Assembly (NCBI GenBank): GCA_012841015.1
Contig: DUVN01000014.1
Location: 1-64,000, forward strand
Direction: 5' to 3'
DNA from: Clostridiaceae bacterium
GTDB lineage: Bacteria > Bacillota > Clostridia > Saccharofermentanales > DTU023
Length of the DNA: 64,000 nt
This document shows positions 34,134 to 43,478 of this stretch, one piece after another. A program made the position numbers and the translations under genes. Under the pieces are notes generated by a model, which saw nothing but the letters and a program-made list of their open reading frames with translations, was not told the DNA's origin and ran no database searches. Numbering within the stretch: position 1 is the stretch's first letter; each line of letters opens with the position of its first letter.

Positions 34134-34940
34134 ATGGACATGATGCACAAAAAAGATATCATCAACAAAGCTGGTAAAATAATTATAAAAATTGGTTCGT
34201 CCACGGTTGTCGATCAGCACGGCAAGATCGACGAGGAGTTTTTGAGGAATTTATCCACCCAGTGCAAAAAACTGATGGACAACGGCAAAAAAATCATCAT
34301 CGTGACATCTGGTGCCAGAATGACAGGAGTCGGCTCAATCAATAAATGGTCCAGAAAAGAAGATATGAACTACAAGCAGGCACTGTGCGCTATAGGGCAG
34401 GTGGCATTGATGGGGGAATATAGACGCATTTTCCTTGAAAAAGACCTGCACATCGCTCAGATACTGCTTACAAAAGACGATATGATAGATGACAATCGTA
34501 ACTTACACATCAGAAATACTTTATTTACTCTGATTGATGAAGATGTCATTCCTGTTATCAACGAAAACGACACAGTTTGCGTTGAAGAGATAAAAATCGG
34601 CGACAATGATTTGCTCGCCGCAAGAGTGGGCACACTGTGGGCAGCCGATTTGGTCATCATTTTGACCGATATTGAGGGAATTTATGACAAAAACCCTAAA
34701 GAGCATAAAGATGCCAAGCTTCTTGAATACATAGAAGATTTAGATACGCTCGAGGTAGAAGAAGGTGAGGAAGGAAGCTTCGGCACAGGAGGTGTAACGA
34801 CCAAAATAAAAGCCGCAAAACTGCTTTCACAATACGGTTGCTCCCTCGCCATTACTAGGGGCAAGCCTTCACCGACAGCAGTCCTCGATATATTTGATGA
34901 CAAAGTTCGGTACACGTTGATAAGGGGGAATGTTGAATGA
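34134..34940 (+). CDS. proB: Glutamate 5-kinase (no PUA domain)
   Basis: 268 residues from ATG 34134 (GTG 34131 is also in frame; AGGGGC suits 34134). It phosphorylates glutamate to start proline synthesis. The amino-acid kinase fold is clear: IIKIGSSTVVD, IIIVTSGARMTGVG, INENDTVCVEEIKIGDNDLLAARVG, LIILTDIEGIYDKNP-like segment and GTGGVTTKIKAAKLL. The protein ends after the kinase domain, without the C-terminal PUA domain of the E. coli enzyme, which is common in Firmicutes. The stop overlaps proC by 4 bp. Confidence 0.94.
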   Translation: MDMMHKKDIINKAGKIIIKIGSSTVVDQHGKIDEEFLRNLSTQCKKLMDNGKKIIIVTSGARMTGVGSINKWSRKEDMNYKQALCAIGQVALMGEYRRIFLEKDLHIAQILLTKDDMIDDNRNLHIRNTLFTLIDEDVIPVINENDTVCVEEIKIGDNDLLAARVGTLWAADLVIILTDIEGIYDKNPKEHKDAKLLEYIEDLDTLEVEEGEEGSFGTGGVTTKIKAAKLLSQYGCSLAITRGKPSPTAVLDIFDDKVRYTLIRGNVE

Positions 34941-35734
34941 AAATCGGAATCATAGGTGGCGGTAATATGGGCCTTGCCCTATTTAAGGGCATGACAAAAA
35001 GCGGAGAATATGACGAAAGGGATTTTATCATTTCTGACATTAACGAAAAGACTCTCGAAAACATAAAGAAGAATTTCGATCCGGACGTTACAAACGTCAA
35101 TGCTTATCTCGTCGAACATTCTGACATAATCGTTCTCGCTGTGGTTCCCAACATGATCGAAACGGTGCTTACCGAAATAGACAGAACGCTGAGCTCCGAT
35201 CATATAATCATTTCTTTTGCAGCAGGTGTGGAGATCGCAAGGCTCACCTCATATTTAACGGATAAAAGCCTAAAAATCGTCAGGGCCATGCCCAACATTC
35301 CTATGTCTGTAGGGAAAGGTATGACGAGCGTAGCGTTTAACGATAATTGTACAGACGAAGACAAAGATACGGTGTTTAAAATCTTCAACTCCTGCGGCAT
35401 CGTTAAGGAACAGGAAGAAAGACTGTTTAACTTGATGACGGCTCTCACAGGAAGCGGCCCTGCATTGATATTTGTGTTTTTAGAAGCTCTTGCGGACGGT
35501 GCCGTAAAATGTGGCCTAAGTAGAGATGATGCCTATTTGGCAGCTGCACAGCTCATGAACGGTAGCTCTAATCTCTTTCTCGAGTCCAAGACACATCCTG
35601 GAATACTCAAGGATAATGTTTGCTCACCGGGAGGTACTGCGATAGAAGCCATCGCTACACTTGAAAAAAATTCGTTCAGATATGCTGTCATAGAAGCGAT
35701 AGAAAAATGTGCAGAAAAGGCCGGTAAGATGTAG
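34937..35734 (+). CDS. proC: Pyrroline-5-carboxylate reductase
   Basis: 265 residues. It reduces pyrroline-5-carboxylate to proline. NAD(P)-binding IGIIGGGNMGLALFKGM at the N terminus, LKIVRAMPNIPMSVGKGMTS in the middle, and the substrate segment ALTGSGPALIFVFLEALADG, then GGTAIEAIATLE. The start overlaps proB (ATGA), so translation is coupled. The operon ends here; no terminator with a good T run is visible. Confidence 0.95.
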   Translation: MKIGIIGGGNMGLALFKGMTKSGEYDERDFIISDINEKTLENIKKNFDPDVTNVNAYLVEHSDIIVLAVVPNMIETVLTEIDRTLSSDHIIISFAAGVEIARLTSYLTDKSLKIVRAMPNIPMSVGKGMTSVAFNDNCTDEDKDTVFKIFNSCGIVKEQEERLFNLMTALTGSGPALIFVFLEALADGAVKCGLSRDDAYLAAAQLMNGSSNLFLESKTHPGILKDNVCSPGGTAIEAIATLEKNSFRYAVIEAIEKCAEKAGKM

Positions 35735-35759
35735 CTTGTTTTCTTTCTCCTTCGATTTT

Positions 35760-35895
35760 AGGTATTAGCACCGTGATCAGTACGAACAAAAATGAGGCAT
35801 CGAACTTATTTGCGTGGTGCCACCCTGATTCTTTTACATGCCCCGAGCTATCGCTCGCTTGTACTGCAATAGCAGTCCGTTGGCAAAAAAAGACG
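35760..35895 (-). promoter_or_regulatory. Orphan T-box remnant on the minus strand
   Basis: Reading the minus strand, a hairpin CGAGC-GATA-GCTCG is followed by AGGGTGGCACCACG, close to the T-box consensus AGGGTGGNACCGCG, then AAGTTCGATGCCTCATTTTT, a decayed terminator half. Downstream on this strand lies only the 3' end of proC, which faces the other way, so no gene is served. The rest of the 382-bp gap (35735-36116) holds a possible TTGATA/CATATT promoter (35935-35962) for the aspartokinase gene and nothing else I can name. Confidence 0.6.
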
Positions 35896-36116
35896 ATGGT
35901 ACGGATGCAATCCGTTAGTCAGCATTAATATTTCTTGATACAGTGACTTTTCAGAGCATATTTGGGAATAATTTAACAAACTGAACGTTCTAAAGGGTAT
36001 ATTTATGCTCAAAAAATAGTCTGGAAAATGTTCGGGTTATGGGGCACCATAGAGTGCATACTATGATACAGTGTTGCACTTAGCTCGATAATTTACAAGG
36101 AGAAGATAGAGGTAAA

Positions 36117-37436
36117 ATGGAACGCATCGTCTGTAAATTTGGCGGAAGTTCCCTTGCGGGAGCGCGAGAGTTTAAAAGAGTAAAAAAGATCGTGGAGGCA
36201 GACCCCAACCGACGGGTGGTGGTCGTCTCTGCTCCGGGGAAGTCTTCAGAGGAACCATTTAAGGTGACGGACATGCTTCTTATGTGTGCTCAGCTTGCCT
36301 CAGCGGGTTTCCACTACGATGAAATCTTTGAACAGATAGCGGGGAGATTTCGAAAGATTAGTCTTGAATTGGGGCTTTCACTCGATATTGAGGGGCTCAT
36401 CGAAGAGGTCAATCAGCATATTGGTTCGGGTGCAAGTGCCGCCAGCTGTGCGAGTCGAGGAGAGTATCTGTGTGCGCAGTTGATGGCAGACTACCTTGGA
36501 TGGCATTTTGTCGATGCCGCCGACGTCGTTCGTTTTTCTTTTGAGGACGAGTTGGATGAAGAAGAGACCTTCAGGCGCATCGGAGAGATCGTAGATCCTC
36601 TAGAGAGAGTCGTTGTGCCGGGTTTTTATGGTGCTCTTCCAGACGGCACACTGACGACATTTCGCAGAGGTGGCTCGGATGTATCGGGTTCACTGCTAGC
36701 GGCCGGCCTGAACGCGTCTTTGTATGAGAATTGGACGGATGTGCCGGGGCTTTTAATGGCTGATCCTAAGATCGTCAAGCGTCCGAAGCCGATGCGCTAT
36801 ATGACATATCCCGAGCTCAGAGAACTCAGTTACATGGGTGCCCAAGTGCTCCAAGCGGATGCGGTTTTCCCCGTTGCCAAGGCAGGGATTCCGCTACAGA
36901 TTCGATCGACTCTTCTTCCGGAAGATCCCGGTACATTGATTTCAGACAACGGTGTGCAGAGGGGAATCGTGACGGGGATCGCTGTCAAGAAGAATTTTCG
37001 AGTCTTTACTCTTGAGAAAACAAAGATGCGAGAGGATAGAGGTTTTCTGCGAAAGCTTCTGAGTGTCTTTGAAAGCAACAGGGTGGCTGTGGAAGGTACG
37101 CCTTCGGGTATCGACTCAGTCAGCGTCATCGTCTCGGAAGAACAGCTCGTTGGAAAGCTAGACAAAATATTAGAAGAGATTCGCATGTACTGTCGACCAC
37201 ATAGACTGATGACGCATCCTGGTCTTGCACTGGTGGTCGTTGTCGGGAAAGGTATGATCCGTACAAAGGGTGTGGCGGCAAAGCTTTTTACGTCTCTTGC
37301 CCAAGCGAACATTAATATCCGTATGATTTCACAAGGATCAAGTGAATTAAGCATTTTGGTCGGAGTAGAAAATGAAGACGCCGACGAAGCGGTTGTCGCT
37401 TTGTACGAGGCTTTTAAAGAGCAAGGTAGTTGCTAA
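36117..37436 (+). CDS. lysC: Aspartokinase
   Basis: 439 residues, monofunctional. It phosphorylates aspartate at the head of the Lys/Thr/Met branch. The N terminus VCKFGGSSLAGAREF carries the kinase Lys and GGSS; FRRGGSDVSGSLLAAGL and LSYMGAQVLQADAVFP are further catalytic-domain marks. Two C-terminal ACT domains (about 300-439) include NINIRMISQGSSELSILVGVE, the usual site for amino-acid feedback. ATG 36117 follows AAGGAG and a second GAGG. The gene stands before hom-thrC-thrB, so supply of threonine is the likely aim; the symbol lysC is used for the family, not for a proven Lys-specific isozyme. Confidence 0.92.
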   Translation: MERIVCKFGGSSLAGAREFKRVKKIVEADPNRRVVVVSAPGKSSEEPFKVTDMLLMCAQLASAGFHYDEIFEQIAGRFRKISLELGLSLDIEGLIEEVNQHIGSGASAASCASRGEYLCAQLMADYLGWHFVDAADVVRFSFEDELDEEETFRRIGEIVDPLERVVVPGFYGALPDGTLTTFRRGGSDVSGSLLAAGLNASLYENWTDVPGLLMADPKIVKRPKPMRYMTYPELRELSYMGAQVLQADAVFPVAKAGIPLQIRSTLLPEDPGTLISDNGVQRGIVTGIAVKKNFRVFTLEKTKMREDRGFLRKLLSVFESNRVAVEGTPSGIDSVSVIVSEEQLVGKLDKILEEIRMYCRPHRLMTHPGLALVVVVGKGMIRTKGVAAKLFTSLAQANINIRMISQGSSELSILVGVENEDADEAVVALYEAFKEQGSC

Positions 37437-37546
37437 GTACTACGCAGATGTGCAAGAAGTTGGTGATTTGATCGTCGCCGACAATGTGGGAAAAGGTACC
37501 GCATCATATGTGGTATGGATTGTAGAGAAATGACTAGGAGGCAACC

Positions 37547-38713
37547 ATGATCAAAATTGCCCTTGCCGGATACGGGACAGTAGGTCAGGGTGTTATGGAT
37601 CTCTTTCAGAAAAGGAGAGAGGAAATTCAAAGACGACTCGGGGAAGAGGTCGATATCTGTTATGTTCTCGTGCGCGATCGTGAGAGAGAAAGAGACGTTG
37701 GTCTATATGGTGCCGAACTTATCTGTGATGCAAAAGAGATATTTAATGACGGTGAGGTGGAGATTCTTATAGAAGTTACAGGGGATATATCCCTTGGCTA
37801 TGCACTGATTAAGGAAGCGCTGGAGAAAAGGATACACGTTATCACGGCTAATAAATCAGTGCTCAGTCTACATCTTGAAGAGCTCAGTGCTCTTGCTGAG
37901 GAATATGGGGTCTATCTTCTCTATGAAGCAAGTGTTGGGGGAGGGATGCCTCTCATCAAACCACTTCAGGAATTAAGTGTACATGGTGAAATTCGAGCAC
38001 TACGTGGTCTTTTGAGTGGAAGCTGTAACTACATACTTACTAAAATGCAAAAGGAACAGACATCCTACGAAGATGTGCTCGAAAAAGCAAAAGCTCTCGG
38101 CTATCTTGAAGCCGATCCGATCGACGATGTCGGAGGATTTGATGCGAGGAGAAAGCTCCGCATACTCACTACTCTTGCATTTCGCGGGAAAGTAGATGAG
38201 AAAGATATTGTATTAGAGGGTATTACTGGTATTGAGCTGAGAGATATTTCTTGTCTTTCTCACATGGGATACGCAGTGAGGCTTGTCGCCCAAGCGTTTA
38301 AAGAGAATCAATGTATCCAAGCCGCTGTACATCCTTTGGCTCTCCCTCATAGCGACTTTCTCATATCCATGGATGGACCTGAGAACGGCGTGGAGGTTTT
38401 CGGAGATCATTTTATTAGTTTTGGCTTCCGGGGTTTCGGTGCAGGCCGTTATCCGACGGCTCATGCGATGCTTTCTGACCTTGAAGATGTTTTCTTTTCG
38501 CTAAGGCGAAAAGAAAGTCCTTTGGGTGTTGAGGGGCTTCGAATCATTCCCTATCAAAAAAAGGCCCGCTTTTATATCCGTAGCGCTGTTCCCCTTGAGT
38601 TTGGTGTCGATCAGCAACTGGAAGAAAATGTCTGGATAACAACCCCTGTGGCCTACAATGTACTTAAAGCAGCTTTGCCGCGAGAAGCTGTAGCGATAGC
38701 GCTGGGTGAATGA
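37547..38713 (+). CDS. hom: Homoserine dehydrogenase
   Basis: 388 residues, short form without a clear C-terminal ACT domain. It reduces aspartate semialdehyde to homoserine. NAD(P) motif IALAGYGTVGQGVMDL, then VITANKSVLS, EASVGGGMPLIKPL and LRGLLSGSCNYILTKM, and LGYLEADPIDDVGGFDARRKL with the substrate-binding acidic residues. The ribosome site TAGGAGG precedes ATG. The stop overlaps the thrC start by 4 bp. Confidence 0.94.
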   Translation: MIKIALAGYGTVGQGVMDLFQKRREEIQRRLGEEVDICYVLVRDRERERDVGLYGAELICDAKEIFNDGEVEILIEVTGDISLGYALIKEALEKRIHVITANKSVLSLHLEELSALAEEYGVYLLYEASVGGGMPLIKPLQELSVHGEIRALRGLLSGSCNYILTKMQKEQTSYEDVLEKAKALGYLEADPIDDVGGFDARRKLRILTTLAFRGKVDEKDIVLEGITGIELRDISCLSHMGYAVRLVAQAFKENQCIQAAVHPLALPHSDFLISMDGPENGVEVFGDHFISFGFRGFGAGRYPTAHAMLSDLEDVFFSLRRKESPLGVEGLRIIPYQKKARFYIRSAVPLEFGVDQQLEENVWITTPVAYNVLKAALPREAVAIALGE

Positions 38714-40128
38714 TGAAGTATATAAGCACGAGAGGGAATGCTCAGCCAATCATAGCAGAAGAGGCGATCTTAAGAGGGCTCGCGCCTGATGGCGGGCTTT
38801 ATGTCCCTCAGTCTTTCCCCGCCCTTTCAAGTAGGGCGGCTCTCAAAGAACTCTCCTATTCAGCCCTTTGTGCAGAGGTTCTGAGTCCCTTCTTTTCTCT
38901 GATAAGCAAGGCGCAGCTAGAAGAAGCCGCTCAAAAGGCGTATGCGCGTTTTGCAACGGTTCCTCCAGTCAAACTTGTCAAAAGAGAGTCCTTTTATGTG
39001 CTCGAGCTTTTTTACGGTCCAACGCTTGCCTTTAAAGATATGGCCCTTTGTCTGCTTCCGCATCTGATGACTTATGCGAAACAACATCTCAGCTCATTTT
39101 CAAAACATCTCCTCTTAACGGCGACGAGCGGCGATACGGGGAAGGCAGCGATGGAGGGTTTTGCTGATGTGGAGGGTTTTGAGGTTATTGTCTTTTATCC
39201 CAAAGGCGGTGTCTCTCCACTTCAGGAAAGGCAGATGCTCACACAAGCTTCAAAAAATACGACTGTCATCGGGCTAGAAGGTACATTTGATGACGCACAA
39301 CGCGGCGTCAAAGCCATGCTGAAAGACGCTGCATTCCGCGCGAAGCTCTCCCGCTTTGGCTATGATATTGCATCAGCCAATTCCATCAACCTTGGAAGGC
39401 TCCTTGCGCAGATTGTGTATTATGTATTCGCGGCGCTTCATACAGAGGAGATGACGTTGCGATTCTGTGTACCGACGGGGAATTTCGGTAATGTTCTTGC
39501 CGCTCACTGGGCGGGAAGAATGGGTGTTCCCATTGAGGAACTCTTAGTCGCCACCAACGAGAACGATGTCCTCGATGTCTTTTTTAAGACGTGTCATTAT
39601 AATGCGGGGCGAGAACTCATTTTGACGAATTCCCCTTCTATGGACATCCTAGTCAGCAGTAATCTCGAGCGACTTCTCTTTGAAAAGGGAGGAGAGAAGG
39701 CGCTTAGAGCTGCCATGCATGAGTTGGAGGCGCATAGGAAATTTATCTGGGAAGATATAATCGACGGTTTTTCCTCCGGGCGCGTAGCGGAAGAAGAAGT
39801 CAGAGAGGAGATCGTGCGCATGTGGAGAGAAGAGGCGATACTTCTCGATCCCCATTCTGCCGTTGCCTCGGCACTACTCCATAGAAGAAAAGAGAAGGGT
39901 ATCGTCGTCGCGACGGCAAGTCCTTTCAAATTCCCGCGCTTTGTACTTGAGAGTCTCGGTGAGACTCTTGGGAGGAATCCTATTGAAGACGTGGAGCTTC
40001 TCAGTCGAAAGACACGCATTCCCATCCCGGAAGCGATTGCGAAGCTTGCAGACGCACCCATTACTCAGAATAGAGTCTGCACTTTCGGAGAGATGGAGCG
40101 GACAGTATGGGAGGTGTTGCGTGTTTGA
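38710..40128 (+). CDS. thrC: Threonine synthase
   Basis: 472 residues, PLP enzyme converting phosphohomoserine to threonine. The PLP-lysine is in FYGPTLAFKDMAL, followed by LLTATSGDTGKAAMEGF and VPTGNFGNVLAAHW. The N terminus YISTRGNAQPIIAEEAILRGLAPDGGLYVP is typical of the longer class of threonine synthases. Start ATG 38710 overlaps the hom stop, and the 3' end overlaps thrB by 8 bp, so hom-thrC-thrB are translationally coupled. Confidence 0.95.
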   Translation: MMKYISTRGNAQPIIAEEAILRGLAPDGGLYVPQSFPALSSRAALKELSYSALCAEVLSPFFSLISKAQLEEAAQKAYARFATVPPVKLVKRESFYVLELFYGPTLAFKDMALCLLPHLMTYAKQHLSSFSKHLLLTATSGDTGKAAMEGFADVEGFEVIVFYPKGGVSPLQERQMLTQASKNTTVIGLEGTFDDAQRGVKAMLKDAAFRAKLSRFGYDIASANSINLGRLLAQIVYYVFAALHTEEMTLRFCVPTGNFGNVLAAHWAGRMGVPIEELLVATNENDVLDVFFKTCHYNAGRELILTNSPSMDILVSSNLERLLFEKGGEKALRAAMHELEAHRKFIWEDIIDGFSSGRVAEEEVREEIVRMWREEAILLDPHSAVASALLHRRKEKGIVVATASPFKFPRFVLESLGETLGRNPIEDVELLSRKTRIPIPEAIAKLADAPITQNRVCTFGEMERTVWEVLRV

Positions 40129-40969
40129 AGTCCGCGTTCCCGCCACGAGCGGTAATTTAGGTCCCGGCTTTGACAGTCTGGGGCTCGCTTTAGACATCTA
40201 CGGACGATTTGTCTTTGAGAGTACATCTTCTCCCGATCCGGAGCACCTCACGATCAGGGCATATAGAAGAGCTCTCGAGTGGATGGACGCAACGGGTCCC
40301 GATCTCAACGTGTACACGCCGCATGCGATACCTGTCGGAAAAGGATTAGGTTCTTCTGCCGCTTGTATTGTGGCAGGGGTGCTTGCTGCTCAGCATATAA
40401 GTGGAGAGAAGATCTCAAAACATGAGATCTTACAGATAGCTACTGCCATTGAAGGGCATCCCGATAATGTCGCGCCTGCTATTTTCGGGGGGCTCGTGAG
40501 CTCAGGCATGCGCGGTGATGAAGTCTATGCGGGAAAGTTGCCCCTATCCGACAAACTTGCTTTTGCAGTTCTGATTCCACCCTTCACTCTATCGACTTCG
40601 AAAGCAAGACAAATTCTCCCTAAGAACGTCGCTTTTTCGGATGCCACCTACAATCTCTCGCAATTAGGTCTGAGCATTTGCTCCCTAGCAAACGGAGACC
40701 CGCATCTCATCCGCCATGCATTTGACGATCGCCTCCATCAGCCTTATCGATTTCCTCTTGTAGAAGAGGCAGATCAACTGATCGAGATAGCAAAGGAGAA
40801 CGGAGCACTTGCCGTCACTTTGAGCGGCGCCGGTCCTAGCCTTCTCCTTATTCGAGAAAAGGGCGATAAGCTCGAGGGGTTGATCCCTCAGCTTGCAGAA
40901 TGCAAAAATCAGTGGAAAGTTAGACTGTGCTTGACCGATACGGAGGGAGCTAAGTTAACGGAATTGTAA
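40121..40969 (+). CDS. thrB: Homoserine kinase
   Basis: 282 residues, GHMP kinase that makes O-phosphohomoserine, the thrC substrate. The N-terminal signature VRVPATSGNLGPGFDSLGLALD, the ATP loop PVGKGLGSSAACIVAG and the C-terminal VTLSGAGPSLLLI are all present. The frame is open far upstream, but translation must begin at GTG 40121: GGGAGGTG lies just before it and the GHMP N terminus starts there. Overlaps thrC by 8 bp. Confidence 0.94.
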   Translation: MFEVRVPATSGNLGPGFDSLGLALDIYGRFVFESTSSPDPEHLTIRAYRRALEWMDATGPDLNVYTPHAIPVGKGLGSSAACIVAGVLAAQHISGEKISKHEILQIATAIEGHPDNVAPAIFGGLVSSGMRGDEVYAGKLPLSDKLAFAVLIPPFTLSTSKARQILPKNVAFSDATYNLSQLGLSICSLANGDPHLIRHAFDDRLHQPYRFPLVEEADQLIEIAKENGALAVTLSGAGPSLLLIREKGDKLEGLIPQLAECKNQWKVRLCLTDTEGAKLTEL

Positions 40970-41034
40970 GAAGTCCCGATTAGAAATTTTACTTTTTTAG
41001 TCTGGGCAAATCTGATTTTCTGTGGTACAGTGTT

Positions 41035-41361
41035 CGACATAAATGCGATGACCGGAAACAAGTAGTTTCATCGAAAGCTTACAGAGATATGCCGGGTGGT
41101 GCGAGGCAAATAGTGGACGATGAGGTGAATGCATTCCGCGAGCAGCGTCCCGAGACCGTGCGATCGGAAGTAGGAGGCGACGGGTGCGCCCGTAACTGCG
41201 CAACGGTATAACCGGTTTGGTGAAGACGGCCACTTTGTCTTCGCAGCGAAGAACCGACGTACCGACAGAGGCTTTTTCCGTGAGGTAAAGGCGAAGAGAG
41301 GTGGTAATCGCGTTGAAAGACGTCCTCTCGGCAACATCATTGTCGGGGAGGACGTTTTTTT
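41035..41361 (+). promoter_or_regulatory. T-box leader 1 with Cys-type specifier (TGC)
   Basis: A complete T-box leader. Stem I begins near GCGATGACCGGAAACAAGTAG; an AG-bulge/distal-loop block CAGAGATATGCCGGGTGGTG follows. The specifier region GTGAATGCATTCC puts TGC (Cys) at 41130-41132, in the GAA-NNN-A context. The T-box motif AGAGGTGGTAATCGCG spans 41297-41312, with the tRNA-acceptor bulge TGGT at 41302-41305. The terminator ACGTCCTC...GAGGACGT plus a T run is at 41320-41361. When uncharged tRNA pairs with specifier and bulge, the terminator is prevented and the gene downstream is read. Confidence 0.9.
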
Positions 41362-41451
41362 ATTTCCATTCGTCCCCCGGCCCACAGGCACGAAGTGCCG
41401 GAATATGCGAACTTCCAAGGGGTATCGCAAAAACAAAGGAGGAACGAAAAC

Positions 41452-42897
41452 ATGGAAACCATCTCATTCTTCGATGGCAGGAAAATCCCGCTCGAGCGCC
41501 ACAAGGTGCGCATCGTTCAGAAGCTGAATCTGCTTCCGGTTGAAGAGCGGCTTGCCTGTATCAAGGAAGCGTCGAGTAATCTCTATCTGCTGCACAACAA
41601 AGATGTTTTTCTCGACATGTTGACCGACAGCGGCGTCAACGCTATGAGCGACCGCCAGCAGGCGGCAATGATGCAGGCCGACGATGCGTACGCCGGCAGC
41701 GAGTCCTTTTACCGACTCGAAAAAACAGTGCAAGAAATCTTCGGCATGGAACACTTTTTACCGGCTCATCAGGGTCGCGGCTGTGAGAAAGTGATCGCCG
41801 ATCTGCTCGTGCAGCAGGGCGACATCGTTCCGATGAATTACCCCTTTACGACTGTGAAAGCGCATATCAAGCGTTGCGGAGGCGAGGTTGTCCCGTTGCT
41901 TTACCCGGCAGGACTCGAGTGCCAAAGTGACAATCCCTTCAAGGGCAATCTCGACACCGATGCATTGGAGAAGCTTTTGGAACAGAAGGGAGACAAGGTA
42001 CCTTTTGTCCGCGTTGAAGCAGGAACAAATTTGATCGGCGGACAGCCGTTCTCATTCGCCAATTTTAGGGAGACAGCGGCAATCTGCCGAAAACATGAAG
42101 TTCCGCTTATTTTGGACGCATCACTTTTCCAAGATAATCTTTATTTCTTAAAGATCAGGGACGAGGAATGTAAAGATCTGACTTTACGAGAAATTACACG
42201 GGCAGTCGCTGACTTATGTGACATCATCTACTTCTCGGCGAGAAAGCTCGGTTTTGCGCGCGGCGGCGGCATCTGCTTGAGGGAGAGCGAGCTCGTCAAC
42301 CCGCTGAAAGAGCTGATCGTGCTGAATGAAGGTTTTCTCACTTACGGAGGAATGTCAGTGCGCGAGATTGAAGCGATTGCCGTCGGACTCGAGGAGACAA
42401 TGGATCTCTCCATCACTTCGCAAGGTCCGGAATTTATCGCTTACATGGTCGCAGAACTCGAAAAACGCAGTGTGCCTGTTGTGACGCCGGCGGGCGGACT
42501 CGGCTGTCATCTCGATGCCTCTCGCTTCGTTCCGCATATCCCTCAATTGCAGTATCCGGCCGCGGCTCTTGCCGCCGCGCTCTATATCGCCGGAGGGATT
42601 CGCGGGATGGAACACGGTACGTTCAGTGAGAGTAGAGATGCTGATGGCAACGAAATCTTGGCCGATATGGAACTTCTGCGCCTCGCCATGCCTCGCCGCG
42701 TCTTTACCATGAGTCAGATCGACTATGCGATCGACCGCGTGACGTGGCTCTACGAAAACCGCGATCTGATCGGCGGCTTATGCTTTAAGCGCGAACCGAA
42801 CATTCTGCGTTCCTTTATCGGTGAACTCGCCCCGTTGTCCGACTGGCAAGAGAAACTGGCAGAAAAATTTTCCCGTGATCTGCCTAACTCGCTCTAG
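41452..42897 (+). CDS. Beta-eliminating lyase paralog 1 (tyrosine phenol-lyase/tryptophanase family)
   Basis: 481 residues, PLP enzyme of the tryptophanase/tyrosine phenol-lyase family, which cleave Tyr, Trp, Cys or Ser to pyruvate and ammonia. Conserved: AYAGS, THQGRG-like PAHQGRGCEK, GTNLIGGQP, DASLFQDNLYF, the PLP-Lys in SARKLG, the carboxylate-binding MPRRVFT. At places that define tyrosine phenol-lyase it differs: GMEHG (His for the phenol-binding Arg381) and LRSFIG (Ser for Phe448). Substrate may be Cys or another amino acid, in line with the TGC T-box. Start ATG 41452 behind AAAGGAGGA. Not exactly assignable; about 80 percent identical to paralog 2 by eye. Confidence 0.85.
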   Translation: METISFFDGRKIPLERHKVRIVQKLNLLPVEERLACIKEASSNLYLLHNKDVFLDMLTDSGVNAMSDRQQAAMMQADDAYAGSESFYRLEKTVQEIFGMEHFLPAHQGRGCEKVIADLLVQQGDIVPMNYPFTTVKAHIKRCGGEVVPLLYPAGLECQSDNPFKGNLDTDALEKLLEQKGDKVPFVRVEAGTNLIGGQPFSFANFRETAAICRKHEVPLILDASLFQDNLYFLKIRDEECKDLTLREITRAVADLCDIIYFSARKLGFARGGGICLRESELVNPLKELIVLNEGFLTYGGMSVREIEAIAVGLEETMDLSITSQGPEFIAYMVAELEKRSVPVVTPAGGLGCHLDASRFVPHIPQLQYPAAALAAALYIAGGIRGMEHGTFSESRDADGNEILADMELLRLAMPRRVFTMSQIDYAIDRVTWLYENRDLIGGLCFKREPNILRSFIGELAPLSDWQEKLAEKFSRDLPNSL

Positions 42898-43034
42898 ATA
42901 AAGCACGATGATCGGCACGATATCAACACGGCAGGGGGATAGGTTCACGTACAGTTTACCCTTCCAGATAGAGGCCAGAAAAAAGAAAAAAGCTGAAAAA
43001 GATTAAGAAAAAATTAACAACTCCATGTCTAGGC

Positions 43035-43384
43035 AAAGAAACATTTTTGTGGTACAGTATTCGACATAAATGCGATGACCGGAAACAAGTAGTTTCATTG
43101 AAAGCTTACAGAGATATGCCGGGTGGTGTGAGGCAAAAAGTAGACGGTGAGATGAATACATTCCGAGAGCAGCGTTCTGAGACCGTATAATCGGAGGTAG
43201 GAGGCGACGGGTGCGCCCGTGATAGCGCAACGGTATAACCGATTGGGTAAAGACGGCCACTTTGTCTTTACAGTATAAATCGGCGTACTGGCTGAGGCCT
43301 TCACTGTGAGGTGAGGGTGAAGAGAGGTGGTATCACGTTGACAGACGTCCTCTCGGCAAAACTTGTCGGGGAGGACGTTTTTTA
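43035..43384 (+). promoter_or_regulatory. T-box leader 2 with Tyr-type specifier (TAC)
   Basis: Duplicate of leader 1 with the same order of elements, starting near GTGGTACAGTATTCGACATAA. The specifier region GATGAATACATTCC places TAC (Tyr) at 43157-43159, exactly where leader 1 has TGC. T-box motif AGAGGTGGTATCACG at 43323-43337, bulge TGGT at 43328-43331. Terminator GACGTCCTC...GAGGACGTTTTTT at 43344-43384. The bulge T pairs with the discriminator A expected for tRNA-Tyr. Confidence 0.92.
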
Positions 43385-43478
43385 TTGCCTTTCGTCCCCC
43401 GGCCCACCGGCTTAGAAGAATGCCGGAAAATGCGAGTAGCCTAAAGTGCACCGCAGAATGTAAAGGAGGAACGAAAGT

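Noticed and set aside
35935-36116. Lysine riboswitch before the aspartokinase gene
   Set aside because: No conserved lysine-aptamer blocks could be found, and the leader is too short.
41127-41135. Specifier of T-box leader 1 read as ATG (Met) in another register
   Set aside because: The paralogous Tyr leader fixes the register as GAA-NNN-A, which gives TGC.
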